Below are positions 1 to 8,640 of a stretch of 64,000 nt of DNA, one piece after another. The stretch is from Cohnella sp. OV330 (GTDB lineage Bacteria > Bacillota > Bacilli > Paenibacillales > Paenibacillaceae). Below the pieces are notes generated by a model. The model had not been told where the DNA came from. It saw only the letters and a list, made by a program, of their open reading frames with translations, and did not search any database. The translations under genes and the position numbers were made by a program. The stretch is taken from contig NZ_FOKE01000011.1 in assembly GCF_900112065.1 (NCBI RefSeq), positions 27,219 to 91,218 of the forward strand, in the 5' to 3' direction. How positions within the stretch are numbered: position 1 is the first letter of the stretch; every line of letters starts with the position of its first letter.

Positions 1-8
1 CGGCGTTC

Positions 9-63
9 AAGTACTGTCGTAGAGCAGTACTTCGGCGCGACCGCGCGGCTCCGGCGTTTAAGT
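9..63. repeat. Palindromic intergenic repeat, copy of the 44021-44246 family
   Basis: Positions 9-32 form a palindrome with 8-bp arms AAGTACTG and CAGTACTT around an 8-nt loop. Its reverse complement matches the cores of the 51-bp array at 44021-44246. A decayed second unit (CGGCGTTTAAGT) begins at 52, 51 bp after the first CGGCGTTCAAGT. The array probably continues to the left of the window. The rest of 64-194 shows no gene. Confidence 0.6.
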
Positions 64-194
64 GGACGCCCCTCTCCCCAACAGGCTAAGATCCCGCGCA
101 ACATGTGCAGCATTGCGACTGTTCGGCCGCCGGCGTATCCCTTAGGCTTGAGGGATGAATGCCATGCCCCGCCGCAAAAGGAGCGATGCCTGCC

Positions 195-1148
195 ATGAAC
201 GCCATCCAAGCGCGAATCGAAGCGCTGCGGCAATACGCGCCTACGCTGACGGCGCCGAACGATCTTGATCCCTTCTGGGCGCGCGCATGCCGGGAGGCCG
301 AAGCATCGGCCCCCTATACCGACATCGAGCCCGCCGACTCCCCTTTTCAGCGAGCCAAAGTGTTCAAAGTAATCTATTCCGGAGCGGCCGACACGCCTGT
401 CCACGCCTGGCTCCTGCTGCCGCCGGAACCGCTGCGACGGCCTGCGCCCTGCGTCGTCGTCTTTCACGGTTACTCCCTCTCCAAGGGCTTGCCCGAGGAA
501 CATGCGGCTTGGCTGCTCATGGGCTATGCCGTGCTCGCCCACGACGTGCGCGGCCAAGGCGGCGATACGGGCAACGGGCTGCCCCAGTCGCACGGCATGG
601 CCAAAGGATGGATTACGCAGGGCATCCTCGATCCGGAGCGCTCTTACTTCCGGGCGATCGCGATCGACGCCTTGCGAGCCGTTCGGTGCGCGATGGCCCT
701 CCCCGACATCGACCCCGCGCTGGTATTCGCCTTCGGCGGCAGCCAGGGCGGCGGACTGGCGCTGCTCGCGGCCGCCTTCGCTCCCGGGCTGCGGGCGGCG
801 ATCGCGCACGTACCGAACCTATGCCATATGGATCTCGGCATGATGCAGTCGATCGGCTCGATCTCGGAGGCGGCGGACTTCGCGGCACGATTCCCGGACC
901 GCCTGGATGACGTGCTCCGAACGCTCGGCTACTTCGACATCTTGAATCTGGCGCATCGCATCACGCTGCCCGTACACGTCACGGTCGGGCTGAAAGACAC
1001 GACCTGCCTGCCCGAGACGATCTTTGCCGCCTACAACCGGATCGCCTCCGCGAACAAATCGATCGAGGTCCATCCGTTTATGGGACATGCGATGCCGCAT
1101 GGGTATTACGCGGCCGCTCACGCCTTTTACTCGCGGTTGATGCGTTAG
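195..1148 (+). CDS. Acetylxylan esterase / cephalosporin-C deacetylase family alpha/beta hydrolase
   Basis: This 317-residue protein is an AXE1-type alpha/beta hydrolase (carbohydrate esterase family 7-like), expected to remove acetyl groups from xylo-oligosaccharides or related small esters. The nucleophile elbow is GGSQGG with Ser183. The other triad members are Asp268 (in GLKDTT) and His298 (in FMGHAMP), and an oxyanion-type HGY follows the first strands. No signal peptide is visible, so it should be cytoplasmic, as is usual for the family. An upstream ATG at 159 lacks a ribosome site. GGAG at 180-183 best serves the ATG at 195, although 186 is possible. It converges on the next gene with a 4-bp overlap of stop codons. 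The family call is firm; the true substrate is inferred. Confidence 0.85.
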   Translation: MNAIQARIEALRQYAPTLTAPNDLDPFWARACREAEASAPYTDIEPADSPFQRAKVFKVIYSGAADTPVHAWLLLPPEPLRRPAPCVVVFHGYSLSKGLPEEHAAWLLMGYAVLAHDVRGQGGDTGNGLPQSHGMAKGWITQGILDPERSYFRAIAIDALRAVRCAMALPDIDPALVFAFGGSQGGGLALLAAAFAPGLRAAIAHVPNLCHMDLGMMQSIGSISEAADFAARFPDRLDDVLRTLGYFDILNLAHRITLPVHVTVGLKDTTCLPETIFAAYNRIASANKSIEVHPFMGHAMPHGYYAAAHAFYSRLMR

Positions 1149-1723
1149 CTCGCCGTTCTTCGGGAGTTTGCAGACGATCGGGCCTCCCTGCGGAGCAGTC
1201 CCTCCAGCGCGAATTTGACCAGCGCGGATTTGACGACATAGATCGGGAACGAGTAGACGTGGCGCCAATTGAGCATCTCGTACAGATCGATCCATACGCT
1301 AAGGGGCTCCAGAACGAACGCAAACACCGCTCCCATGATCGTTTCCGCGATCAAAAACGAACGCCATTTGGTGAAGTATTGGTAGACCAGCATATGCAGG
1401 ACGGGCAACATCGCGAAGTCGACCGCCGACAGCTCGGGAATGAATCGAAATAGCTTATGCGGATATATCCATAAATTCAGCTCGTAGCCGATATGATCCA
1501 ACAAGAAAACGAGGTACCCGATCGAGACGCCGAATAACAAAATATCCTTCAGTCTCGCTTTATCGACGAGCTTCCACCAGACGATCCATGGCAGGATGAG
1601 AGCCGCCAGCATCAACCACCATTGAGGTGAAAAAAGATCGTAGTTCAGCCAATATTCTTGTCTGAGCTCAGTCAGCTTCCGATGGACATCCTCCATTTCG
1701 CCGAGCAGGGACTCCTCCGACAT
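1145..1723 (-). CDS. CBO0543-family multi-pass membrane protein
   Basis: A 192-residue integral membrane protein with about five hydrophobic segments (roughly residues 35-50, 58-76, 100-115, 121-140 and 158-175). The spacing and motifs (VFLLDHIGYELNLWIYPHK, and FVLEPLSVW in a late helix) are those of the CBO0543 family, common in endospore formers and of unknown function. The start chosen has GGAGG about 10 bases upstream. The longer reading from 1852 begins with an arginine- and cysteine-rich stretch that looks non-coding. It stands alone and is convergent with the esterase gene. Confidence 0.75.
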   Translation of the reverse strand: MSEESLLGEMEDVHRKLTELRQEYWLNYDLFSPQWWLMLAALILPWIVWWKLVDKARLKDILLFGVSIGYLVFLLDHIGYELNLWIYPHKLFRFIPELSAVDFAMLPVLHMLVYQYFTKWRSFLIAETIMGAVFAFVLEPLSVWIDLYEMLNWRHVYSFPIYVVKSALVKFALEGLLRREARSSANSRRTAS

Positions 1724-1997
1724 GCTTGTTCGACCTCCGATCCGATTCGCCGACTGCGGGACCGCGCATACTCGCCGCCGACGACAATCGCAGCCGCGGC
1801 TACAAACGCCAGCGCCCAGGCTCGCTCTGGTTATTGTTGCCTGCAAAGGCATAACTATGCGAGCGGCGGGGTAGTCGCGTGTTTAACCGTGCAGGATACC
1901 GCCGAAAACGATAGCTTTCCGCCGTCGTCCTTGCCGCTTAGCCGGTGCTATAATGCCGATTAACGCGAACGGAAACGACGGAAAGAGGGGAATCACG

Positions 1998-3266
1998 ATG
2001 ACGAATCGAATGCCGCCGACGGATGCGGAGGATTGGCGGACCTGGACGCCGCACGAAGCGCTGGCGCCGGAATTCGGCAAAGCCGGGCGGGACGGCGAGC
2101 CCGTCTTGATCATTCGGGCGACGGGCTCGCCGAACGCCTACGGAAAATGGACATGCAAGGCGGCGGACATCGCAGGGGGAAAGACCTACGACGTCGGCGC
2201 CGATTATCTCCCGATCGGCATAGATGCGACTCGCGCGGACGTGTACGCGCTGCTCACCTGGTCCGACGCGGAGGGTAAGCTGCTTACTCGCGACTACGTG
2301 GATCAAACCCGCGAGCCGCTCGAGGGCGGCTGGATCGGCCTCCGAAGAACGATGACGGCGCCCGCAGGCGCCGCGTCCGTCGAATTGGAGCTCGCGTTCA
2401 GATGGTCGGCCGGCGGCGAAGTCGCCTGGCGAAGGCCATCGGTCGCGGAGGCCGCAGAGACCGCGCAGCCGCCTATCAGAACGGTTCGCGTCGCCACGAC
2501 GCTGATCAACAAGTTCGCCGGCAGCCGCGCGGACAATTTGAAGGATATGAGCGACGTGCTGGACCAAGCCGGCGCGCAGCAGGCGGATATCGTATGTCTG
2601 AGCGAGGGCGTCTACGAACAAGGCGTCGGCGGGCGGGGCTACGGCCGATTCGGCGAGCCGATTCCCGGGGCCTTCACGAATTTCCTGGCAAGCCATGCGC
2701 GGAAGCACAGGTATTACGTCATCGCGAGCCTCTTTGAGACCGACGGAGACATGCTCTACAACGCCGCCGTCCTGATCGACCGGGACGGCAGCATCGCGGG
2801 AAAATACCGCAAAACGCATCTGCCGCTCTTCGAAGCCGAGATGGGCGTGACGCCGGGCAGCGAATACCCGGTGTTCGACGCCGACTTCGGCCGGATCGGC
2901 ATCCTGATCTGCTGGGACAGCTACTTTCCCGAGCCCGCGCGACTGCTCTCGCTCAAGGGCGCGGAGGTGCTCTTCGTGCCGACGCAGGGCAACGCGCGCA
3001 TCCAGTCGCTCGCGAGAGCGGTCGACAACGGCGTTCATGTCGTGGTCGCCGGCATGTGGGAGGAGATGCCCAGCCGGATCGTCGACCCCCGGGGCCACGT
3101 GATCGCGGAGCTATCCGAGGAGGCACACGGCGTCGCGATCGCAGAGATCGACCTGGGCAAGCCTTACTACAAGAACTGGCTATCGGTCGGCGACGCCGAC
3201 GGCGAAGCCCGCTCGCTGTTCCGCCGGGAGCGGCGCCCGGGCACGTACGGCGACTTAACGATCTAG
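1998..3266 (+). CDS. Carbon-nitrogen hydrolase (nitrilase superfamily) with N-terminal extension
   Basis: A 422-residue protein. The C-terminal part, from about residue 160, is a nitrilase-superfamily domain with the Glu-Lys-Cys triad: Glu203 (CLSEG), Lys272 (YRKTHLP) and Cys305 (LICWDSYFPEPAR). It should hydrolyse an amide or nitrile C-N bond. The first 155 residues precede the usual domain start, read as a beta-rich region (WTCKAADI, VELELAFRW) and may be a jelly-roll sugar-binding module; this is inference. The ATG at 1998 has GAGGGG 7 bases upstream, so it is preferred to the ATG at 1953. The gene lies just upstream of the sugar-uptake locus but is separated from it by a promoter, so a shared role is possible but unproven. 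Confidence 0.85.
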   Translation: MTNRMPPTDAEDWRTWTPHEALAPEFGKAGRDGEPVLIIRATGSPNAYGKWTCKAADIAGGKTYDVGADYLPIGIDATRADVYALLTWSDAEGKLLTRDYVDQTREPLEGGWIGLRRTMTAPAGAASVELELAFRWSAGGEVAWRRPSVAEAAETAQPPIRTVRVATTLINKFAGSRADNLKDMSDVLDQAGAQQADIVCLSEGVYEQGVGGRGYGRFGEPIPGAFTNFLASHARKHRYYVIASLFETDGDMLYNAAVLIDRDGSIAGKYRKTHLPLFEAEMGVTPGSEYPVFDADFGRIGILICWDSYFPEPARLLSLKGAEVLFVPTQGNARIQSLARAVDNGVHVVVAGMWEEMPSRIVDPRGHVIAELSEEAHGVAIAEIDLGKPYYKNWLSVGDADGEARSLFRRERRPGTYGDLTI

Positions 3267-3363
3267 CCCGAAGCCCGACGTCCGAACCCCGAAGTCCGAA
3301 GTCCGCAGCCTGTAGCCCGAAGCGGCCCAACAGTAGAAAATATCGCTCATCAGTGCAGGATTG
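3267..3363. repeat. Short degenerate repeats after the C-N hydrolase gene
   Basis: The stretch 3267-3330 is built of imperfect repeats of CCCGAAG and GTCCGAA words. At 3343-3363 a degenerate copy of the palindromic core found in the 186-bp elements can be recognised (TATCGCTCATCAGTGCAGGAT against the TATCGCGCAAAAGTGCAGG type). No gene is visible here. Confidence 0.4.
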
Positions 3364-3368
3364 CGCGC

Positions 3369-3397
3369 TTACGGCAAAATGAAAGCGCTGATATAGT
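3369..3397 (+). promoter_or_regulatory. Predicted sigma-A promoter with overlapping cre-like site
   Basis: A -35 TTACGG (3369-3374) and -10 TATAGT (3392-3397) are separated by 17 bp. A cre-like sequence TGAAAGCGCTGATA (3380-3393) fills the spacer and matches the CcpA consensus with one mismatch. Binding there would block RNA polymerase, so the downstream transporter operon is probably catabolite-repressed. Confidence 0.5.
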
Positions 3398-3458
3398 TAG
3401 CCTAAAGCCAAACGCAAACCTAAAGCCTGAACATTTCAACAGCAAACGGGGTAAGCGC

Positions 3459-4385
3459 ATGCACAAATCGCAAGGCTTCATCGCGGAGCTCAAAAAAAAC
3501 AAAATGCTGTTTCTCATGTTGTCCCCCGCGGTCGTCTACTTTATCTTGTTCAACTACGTGCCGATGGGCGGCGTCATCGTCGCCTTCAAGTACTTCGAGT
3601 TCGACAAGGGCATCTTCCACAGCCCCTGGGTCGGTCTAAGAAACTTCTCCTTCTTCTTCCGGTCCGGCCAGGCGTGGCTTCTGACCAGTAACACGATCCT
3701 TTACAACCTGGCCTTCATCCTGGTCGGCATGGCGTTCCAGGTCGGCGTCGCGATCATCTTCTCCGAGCTCAAGGGCAAATGGCTCAAAAAAGTCATGCAG
3801 TCCTCGATGCTCCTGCCGTACTTCATCTCATGGGTCGTCGTCGGCTCGTTCGTGTACGGCATTTTCAACTACGAGTTCGGCAGCCTCAATACGCTGCTCA
3901 AGTCGCTCGGGATGGATCCGGTCGACGTCTACGGCAATCCCTCCGCCTGGTTTTTCATCATCGTCGGCTTTTACCTGTGGAAGCTCATCGGCTACGGCAG
4001 CATCGTCTACCTGGCCGCGATCATGGGCATCAACCCCGAGCTGTACGAGTCGGCAGAGCTGGACGGGGCGAATATTTTCCAGCGCATCCGCTATATCACG
4101 CTTCCGCTGCTTAAGATCACGATCGTCATCATGGTCCTGCTCCAGGTCGGCGGCATCCTGCGAGGCAATCTGGACATGTTCTACCAGCTCGTCGGGAACA
4201 ACGGGCTCCTGTTCAACAAGACCGACGTCATCGACACGTTCGTGTTCCGCGCGCTGTACCAACAGGGGCTCGATCTGGGGCTGCCGGCCGCGGCTGGCTT
4301 GTACCAATCGGCGGTGGGCTTCGTCATCATCATCTCGCTGAACTACATCATCAAGAAGGTCAATCCCGATTATGCGCTATTCTAG
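3459..4385 (+). CDS. Sugar ABC transporter permease, LplB type
   Basis: A 308-residue inner-membrane permease of the CUT1 carbohydrate importer family. It has six hydrophobic helices, the typical N-terminal LLMLSPAVVYFILFNYVPM-like helix and the EAA loop (ELYESAELDGANIFQRIRY), which contacts the ATPase. The ending NPDYALF is characteristic of LplB-type permeases. It is the first gene of a five-gene locus: permease, permease, lipoprotein, response regulator, kinase. No ATPase is encoded here, so a shared MsmX-like ATPase elsewhere is expected. The substrate is probably an oligosaccharide from plant polysaccharide; this is inferred from context. Confidence 0.92.
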   Translation: MHKSQGFIAELKKNKMLFLMLSPAVVYFILFNYVPMGGVIVAFKYFEFDKGIFHSPWVGLRNFSFFFRSGQAWLLTSNTILYNLAFILVGMAFQVGVAIIFSELKGKWLKKVMQSSMLLPYFISWVVVGSFVYGIFNYEFGSLNTLLKSLGMDPVDVYGNPSAWFFIIVGFYLWKLIGYGSIVYLAAIMGINPELYESAELDGANIFQRIRYITLPLLKITIVIMVLLQVGGILRGNLDMFYQLVGNNGLLFNKTDVIDTFVFRALYQQGLDLGLPAAAGLYQSAVGFVIIISLNYIIKKVNPDYALF

Positions 4386-4395
4386 GAGTGGTCTC

Positions 4396-5286
4396 ATGGC
4401 GGAAAACCGAATCAGAAAGGCCGATACGCTCGCCTTCAACATCATCGGCTATATCTTCGTGGGGCTCATCTCCATCCTGTGCCTGGTCCCGTTCCTGCTC
4501 ACCGTGTCGGGATCGGTCACGAAGGATTCGTCGCTCTTCGAGTACGGGTACCGGCTGATCCCGAAGATGTACTCGCTTGAAGCCTACAAGCTGATCTTCC
4601 GTACGCCGGAGGTCATCACGGGCGCCTATACAGTGACGGTCCTGCTCGTCGTATCGGGCACCGCGCTTGGCCTGTTCCTCACCGCGATGACGTCCTACGT
4701 GCTGCACCGCAAGGATTTCAAATACCGCAACAAGTTTTCCTTCTTCTTTTTCTTCACGACGCTGTTCAGCGGGGGACTCGTGCCATGGTATCTCGTGATG
4801 ATCAATCTGGGGATGAAAAACAGTTTCCTGGCGCTGCTGCTCCCCCACCTGTTCGCCGTGTTCCATATCATCATCATGCGGACGTTTTTTACGACCATAC
4901 CCGAGAGTCTCGGCGAATCCGCCAAGATCGACGGCGCCGGCGACTTCACCATCTTCCTGAGGCTCTATCTGCCCATCTCGCTGCCCGCGCTGTCCACGAT
5001 CGGCCTGTTCATCGCCTTAACCTATTGGAATGACTGGTATCAGGCGATGCTGTTCATCACCAAGCCGAACCTGATGCCGCTCCAATACCATCTCTACAAG
5101 GTGTTCAATTCGATGCAAGCTGCCCAGATCGTCGCGCAGAAGACCGGAATGCCGGTCGCCCAGCTGCCGACGGAGACGTTCAAGCTCGCCATGACCGTCG
5201 TCGTCACGGGGCCGATCATTCTGGTGTATCCGTTCGTTCAGAAATACTTCGTCAAGGGCATGACCGTAGGCGCGGTTAAAGGGTAA
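4396..5286 (+). CDS. Carbohydrate ABC transporter permease, YtcP/LplC type
   Basis: A 296-residue MalG-like permease partner of the preceding gene. The EAA loop reads ESLGESAKIDGAGDFTIFLRL, and the C terminus ends VKGMTVGAVKG, a hallmark of the YtcP subfamily. The ATG at 4396 follows AGGAG by 8 bases and lies 10 bp after the upstream stop, so the two genes are translationally close. The longer reading from 4372 overlaps the upstream gene and lacks a ribosome site. It forms the heterodimeric membrane channel with the LplB-type partner. Confidence 0.92.
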   Translation: MAENRIRKADTLAFNIIGYIFVGLISILCLVPFLLTVSGSVTKDSSLFEYGYRLIPKMYSLEAYKLIFRTPEVITGAYTVTVLLVVSGTALGLFLTAMTSYVLHRKDFKYRNKFSFFFFFTTLFSGGLVPWYLVMINLGMKNSFLALLLPHLFAVFHIIIMRTFFTTIPESLGESAKIDGAGDFTIFLRLYLPISLPALSTIGLFIALTYWNDWYQAMLFITKPNLMPLQYHLYKVFNSMQAAQIVAQKTGMPVAQLPTETFKLAMTVVVTGPIILVYPFVQKYFVKGMTVGAVKG

Positions 5287-5330
5287 AGCTGGAACTTTCC
5301 AGTTCACCATATATTCGAGGGGGACACGAC

Positions 5331-6920
5331 ATGCAAAGAAAACGATTCAAATCAGGCTTCATCTTATCCTCGCTGCTCGCCGCCATGATGATCTTCACCG
5401 GCTGCTCGAACGACGCGGGGAGCGGCTCGAACGCGAGCCCCAGCGCTTCTGCTTCGGCGAGCCCGTCCGCCGAGGCTTCGGGGACGCAAAGCGCTTCGCC
5501 GTCGGCCGCGGCGCCATCCGGACCGGACATCTCCAAGAAGGTCGAGCTCAGCATGTACCTGCCGTCGGACGGCGCGCCCGACGCCAAGCTGATCCACGAG
5601 GAACTGAACAAGATGACCGAGCGCGACATCAACGCCACGGTCAAGATCACGTTCCTGTCCAACGACGCTTACAACCTGATGCTGTCCTCCGGCGAGAAAT
5701 TCGATCTGATCTTCGCCGCCAACTACATGAACTATGCGGACAACGCCAGAAGAGGCGCCTTCAAGGAGATCACGCCGGAGATGCTGAGCGCGTACGCCCC
5801 GATGACCGCGAAGGAGGACAAGGATAAGCTGGCCGGCGGCTACGTCGGCGGCAAGATGTTCGCGATCCCGACCTTGTCGGCAAGCTTCAACTACAGCACC
5901 TACGTCGTCCGCGGCGACCTGATGAAAAAGTACAACGTGCCGGACATCAAGACGATCGACGACTTCGGCGTCTATCTGGACGCGGTCGCCAAGAACGAGA
6001 AAAGCATGATCCCTTACAACATGGGCAAGAACGACGCCTGGACGCTCTGCGCCCTGTACTTCGGCAACAACAACCTGATGGCGCCGGGCACGCCGAACTG
6101 CACGAGCCCGATCGCCCTCAAGAAGGACGATCCTTCTCTCCAGCTGGTGTACACGTTCGATCTGCCCGAGACGACGGCATTCATCAAGAAGATGAAGCAA
6201 TGGAAGGACGCCGGCTACTGGTCCAAAAACGCGCTGTCGAACACGGTCACCCTGAACGACTCCTTTAAAAACGGCAAAAACGCGGCGCTGATCACCAGCA
6301 TACCTGGCGCGAACAATATCTATAACGAATTGAACAAATCGCACCCGGAGTGGGATCTGCGGATCTATCCCGCCTTCCAAGGCTCGATCGACCGTTACTC
6401 CTACATGGCCGGCGGCATGGCGATCGGCGCGAAGTCCGAGAACGCCGAGCGCGCGCTCATGCTGCTTGATCTGCTGCGGTATAACGAAGATTACAACATG
6501 CTGACGCAGTATGGTTTCAAAGGCACGCACTACACGATTAACGATAAAGGCGACATCGTCTTCCCCGCGGACAGCAAGTACCCGCCGAACGCGGCCGGCA
6601 CGTGGGGCTGGACGAACGAGACGTACACGAAGGTATTCGACGGCTCCTTCCCGAACTATGCCGAGCTGCTCGCGGATGCTAAATCGCGGTATGAGCCGAA
6701 CCCGCTGGTCGATTTCTCGATCGACGCCAAGGAGATCAGCGACGTCACCACCAACTTGAGCAACCTGTTCACCCAATATGCCGGACCGCTGTACATGGGC
6801 TTCACGAACGACGTGGACGCCGGCATCCAGGAGTACAAGGATCAAATGAAGAAGGCCGGTATCGAACGCTACAAAGAGGCCGCGCAGGCGCAAATCGACG
6901 CGTATATGAAGGCCAAATAA
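5331..6920 (+). CDS. Extracellular sugar-binding lipoprotein (DUF3502/LplA type)
   Basis: A 529-residue lipoprotein with a signal peptide and lipobox FTGC (Cys25), then a Ser/Ala/Gly-rich linker of about 40 residues that holds the binding domain off the membrane. The body is the large two-lobed solute-binding fold that accompanies LplB/YtcP permeases. The C-terminal third resembles the DUF3502 region (DVDAGIQEYKDQMKKAGIERY). It delivers sugars to the permeases encoded upstream and probably reports substrate to the YesM-like kinase; this second role is inferred. A GAGGGGGA ribosome site precedes the ATG. A paralogue lies at 47792-49387. Confidence 0.92.
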   Translation: MQRKRFKSGFILSSLLAAMMIFTGCSNDAGSGSNASPSASASASPSAEASGTQSASPSAAAPSGPDISKKVELSMYLPSDGAPDAKLIHEELNKMTERDINATVKITFLSNDAYNLMLSSGEKFDLIFAANYMNYADNARRGAFKEITPEMLSAYAPMTAKEDKDKLAGGYVGGKMFAIPTLSASFNYSTYVVRGDLMKKYNVPDIKTIDDFGVYLDAVAKNEKSMIPYNMGKNDAWTLCALYFGNNNLMAPGTPNCTSPIALKKDDPSLQLVYTFDLPETTAFIKKMKQWKDAGYWSKNALSNTVTLNDSFKNGKNAALITSIPGANNIYNELNKSHPEWDLRIYPAFQGSIDRYSYMAGGMAIGAKSENAERALMLLDLLRYNEDYNMLTQYGFKGTHYTINDKGDIVFPADSKYPPNAAGTWGWTNETYTKVFDGSFPNYAELLADAKSRYEPNPLVDFSIDAKEISDVTTNLSNLFTQYAGPLYMGFTNDVDAGIQEYKDQMKKAGIERYKEAAQAQIDAYMKAK

Positions 6921-6943
6921 ATTTGGATTTCCCGTCTGCCCGG

Positions 6944-6981
6944 AGGGCTTTAGCGGTCAATTTGCTGCTGGAGCCCTTTTA
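6944..6981 (+). terminator. Probable intrinsic terminator after the binding-protein gene
   Basis: AGGGCT (6944-6949) pairs with AGCCCT (6972-6977), followed by a short T run. The stem is interrupted, so partial read-through into the regulator genes is likely. This would give more binding protein than regulator. Confidence 0.4.
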
Positions 6982-7059
6982 GGCACCTATGCTATGATTT
7001 TCCAAAAGGCGCATCATCGCAGGAACGGTTCACAGTCTGGCCCCGGGAGAATCGAGAAT

Positions 7060-8640
7060 ATGGCGAAGCTGATTATCGTAGACGACGAAAAATCGACGAG
7101 AGAGGGCCTGGTCCAATACATTCCGTGGAACAGCCTCGGCATCGACGAGGTGGAGAGCGCGGGATCGGGACCGGAGGCGCTCGCGGCGGCCGCGCGGATG
7201 CGGCCCGACATCTTGCTGTCCGATATTCGGATGCCCGGCATGAACGGCATCGAGTTCGCCACCCGGCTCCGGCTCGTACTGCCGGACTGCAAGATCATCT
7301 TCTTGAGCGGCTACGCGGACAAGGAGTACCTGAAGTCGGCGATCCGGCTGCGCGCCGTCCACTATCTGGAGAAGCCGATCAATCGCCCGGAGTTGATACG
7401 CGCCGTTCGCGAGACCGTGGACGCCCTCGCCCTCGAGCGGATCACGGCGGCGGAGAGCGACGCGATCATCCGGGAGAAGCTTGCGCTGGATTTGATCCGG
7501 GAGCATACCGATCCGGCCGGCCTCGCGCAGCAGATCAAGTATGCGTTCGGGGAGCCGCAGCCCGGTGGCCGCTACGTCGCGAGCATCCTTCGAATCGACA
7601 TCCAGACGGACGGGGCGGCGGACATCGACCGCCATGGTATCGACCGCAATTACAGAGAGCCGATCCGCCGCGCGATCGATGAGGCGTTCGGCAGTCCGCT
7701 CTACCGTCACATCGTCGGGTTCATCGACAACCGGCACGTCGTCATTCACTTCTGCGGCATCGGCATCACGAGCCGCAGCCTCCCGCCCGCGGCGCTGGGC
7801 AGGCTAAAGGCCATGATCGAAGCAGCGATCGGCGCGGAAGTCGACTTGTTCATGGGCGTCGGCGGATCGACGGACCGCATTTCGGAGGTTCGAGCCTCCT
7901 ACGAACATGCCGAATCGGCGCTTCAGCGGCGGTTTTTCACCGGCCCGAACCAGGTCGCGATCTACGAGGAGCCGGCCGCGGACACGCCGCCCTATCCGCT
8001 GGACGACTCGCGCCTCCTGCCCTTTATATCCAGCCTGCATGCGTTCGATACGGATCAAGCGCTGCGCCATCTCGTCCGCCTTCACGACGAGATCCGGCTG
8101 CGTCCCGATCTGCCTGTCGGCCGGGTCAGGACGTTCTTCTACGGCATGCTCCTGGAACTGGACGCCTTTGCCGCGAAGCACAGCGTCCCCTTAGCCGAGC
8201 CGAATGAACTTGCTTACGCGCGAGATGCCTTTTTCCGGCTGCCCGACCTGGCCGCCATCCGATCCGAGCTGCTGCGCAGGATCGAGGCCGCGTTGAGCCG
8301 CGTTCAAGCGAAAAACAACAACGGACAGCACGTGTACGCCATCATGCAGTATATCCGGGAGCATTATCACGAGGACGGTCTGTCGATTAACCGGATGGCC
8401 GAGCATCTGTACCTTACGCCGACCTATCTGTGCCGGATTTTCAAAGAAAAAACGGGCAAAACGATCAATCGGCATATCACGGAGGTTCGGATCGAGAAGG
8501 CCAAGGAATACCTGAAGGACGGCCGGGTGAAGCTGTCCGACGTCTCGAGCCGGGTCGGCTATCAGAGCGCCAACCACTTCACCAAGCTGTTCAAGAAGAT
8601 GACGGGACTGAATCCCTCCGAATTCAAGGAAAGGCAATGA
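7060..8640 (+). CDS. Response regulator, YesN type (receiver plus AraC-type HTH)
   Basis: A 526-residue DNA-binding response regulator. The N-terminal receiver begins LIIVDDEKS, with the phospho-acceptor Asp55 in LLSDIRMPG and the conserved Lys in EKPI. The C-terminal 100 residues form an AraC-type double helix-turn-helix (YLTPTYLCRIFKEKTGKT, then SDVSSRVGYQSANHFTKLFKK). The central 280 residues are the poorly conserved linker typical of YesN proteins. It should activate the adjacent transporter genes after phosphorylation by the kinase encoded next. The ATG at 7060 has GGGAGA 9 bases upstream, and the coding sequence overlaps the next gene by 4 bp. Confidence 0.92.
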   Translation: MAKLIIVDDEKSTREGLVQYIPWNSLGIDEVESAGSGPEALAAAARMRPDILLSDIRMPGMNGIEFATRLRLVLPDCKIIFLSGYADKEYLKSAIRLRAVHYLEKPINRPELIRAVRETVDALALERITAAESDAIIREKLALDLIREHTDPAGLAQQIKYAFGEPQPGGRYVASILRIDIQTDGAADIDRHGIDRNYREPIRRAIDEAFGSPLYRHIVGFIDNRHVVIHFCGIGITSRSLPPAALGRLKAMIEAAIGAEVDLFMGVGGSTDRISEVRASYEHAESALQRRFFTGPNQVAIYEEPAADTPPYPLDDSRLLPFISSLHAFDTDQALRHLVRLHDEIRLRPDLPVGRVRTFFYGMLLELDAFAAKHSVPLAEPNELAYARDAFFRLPDLAAIRSELLRRIEAALSRVQAKNNNGQHVYAIMQYIREHYHEDGLSINRMAEHLYLTPTYLCRIFKEKTGKTINRHITEVRIEKAKEYLKDGRVKLSDVSSRVGYQSANHFTKLFKKMTGLNPSEFKERQ

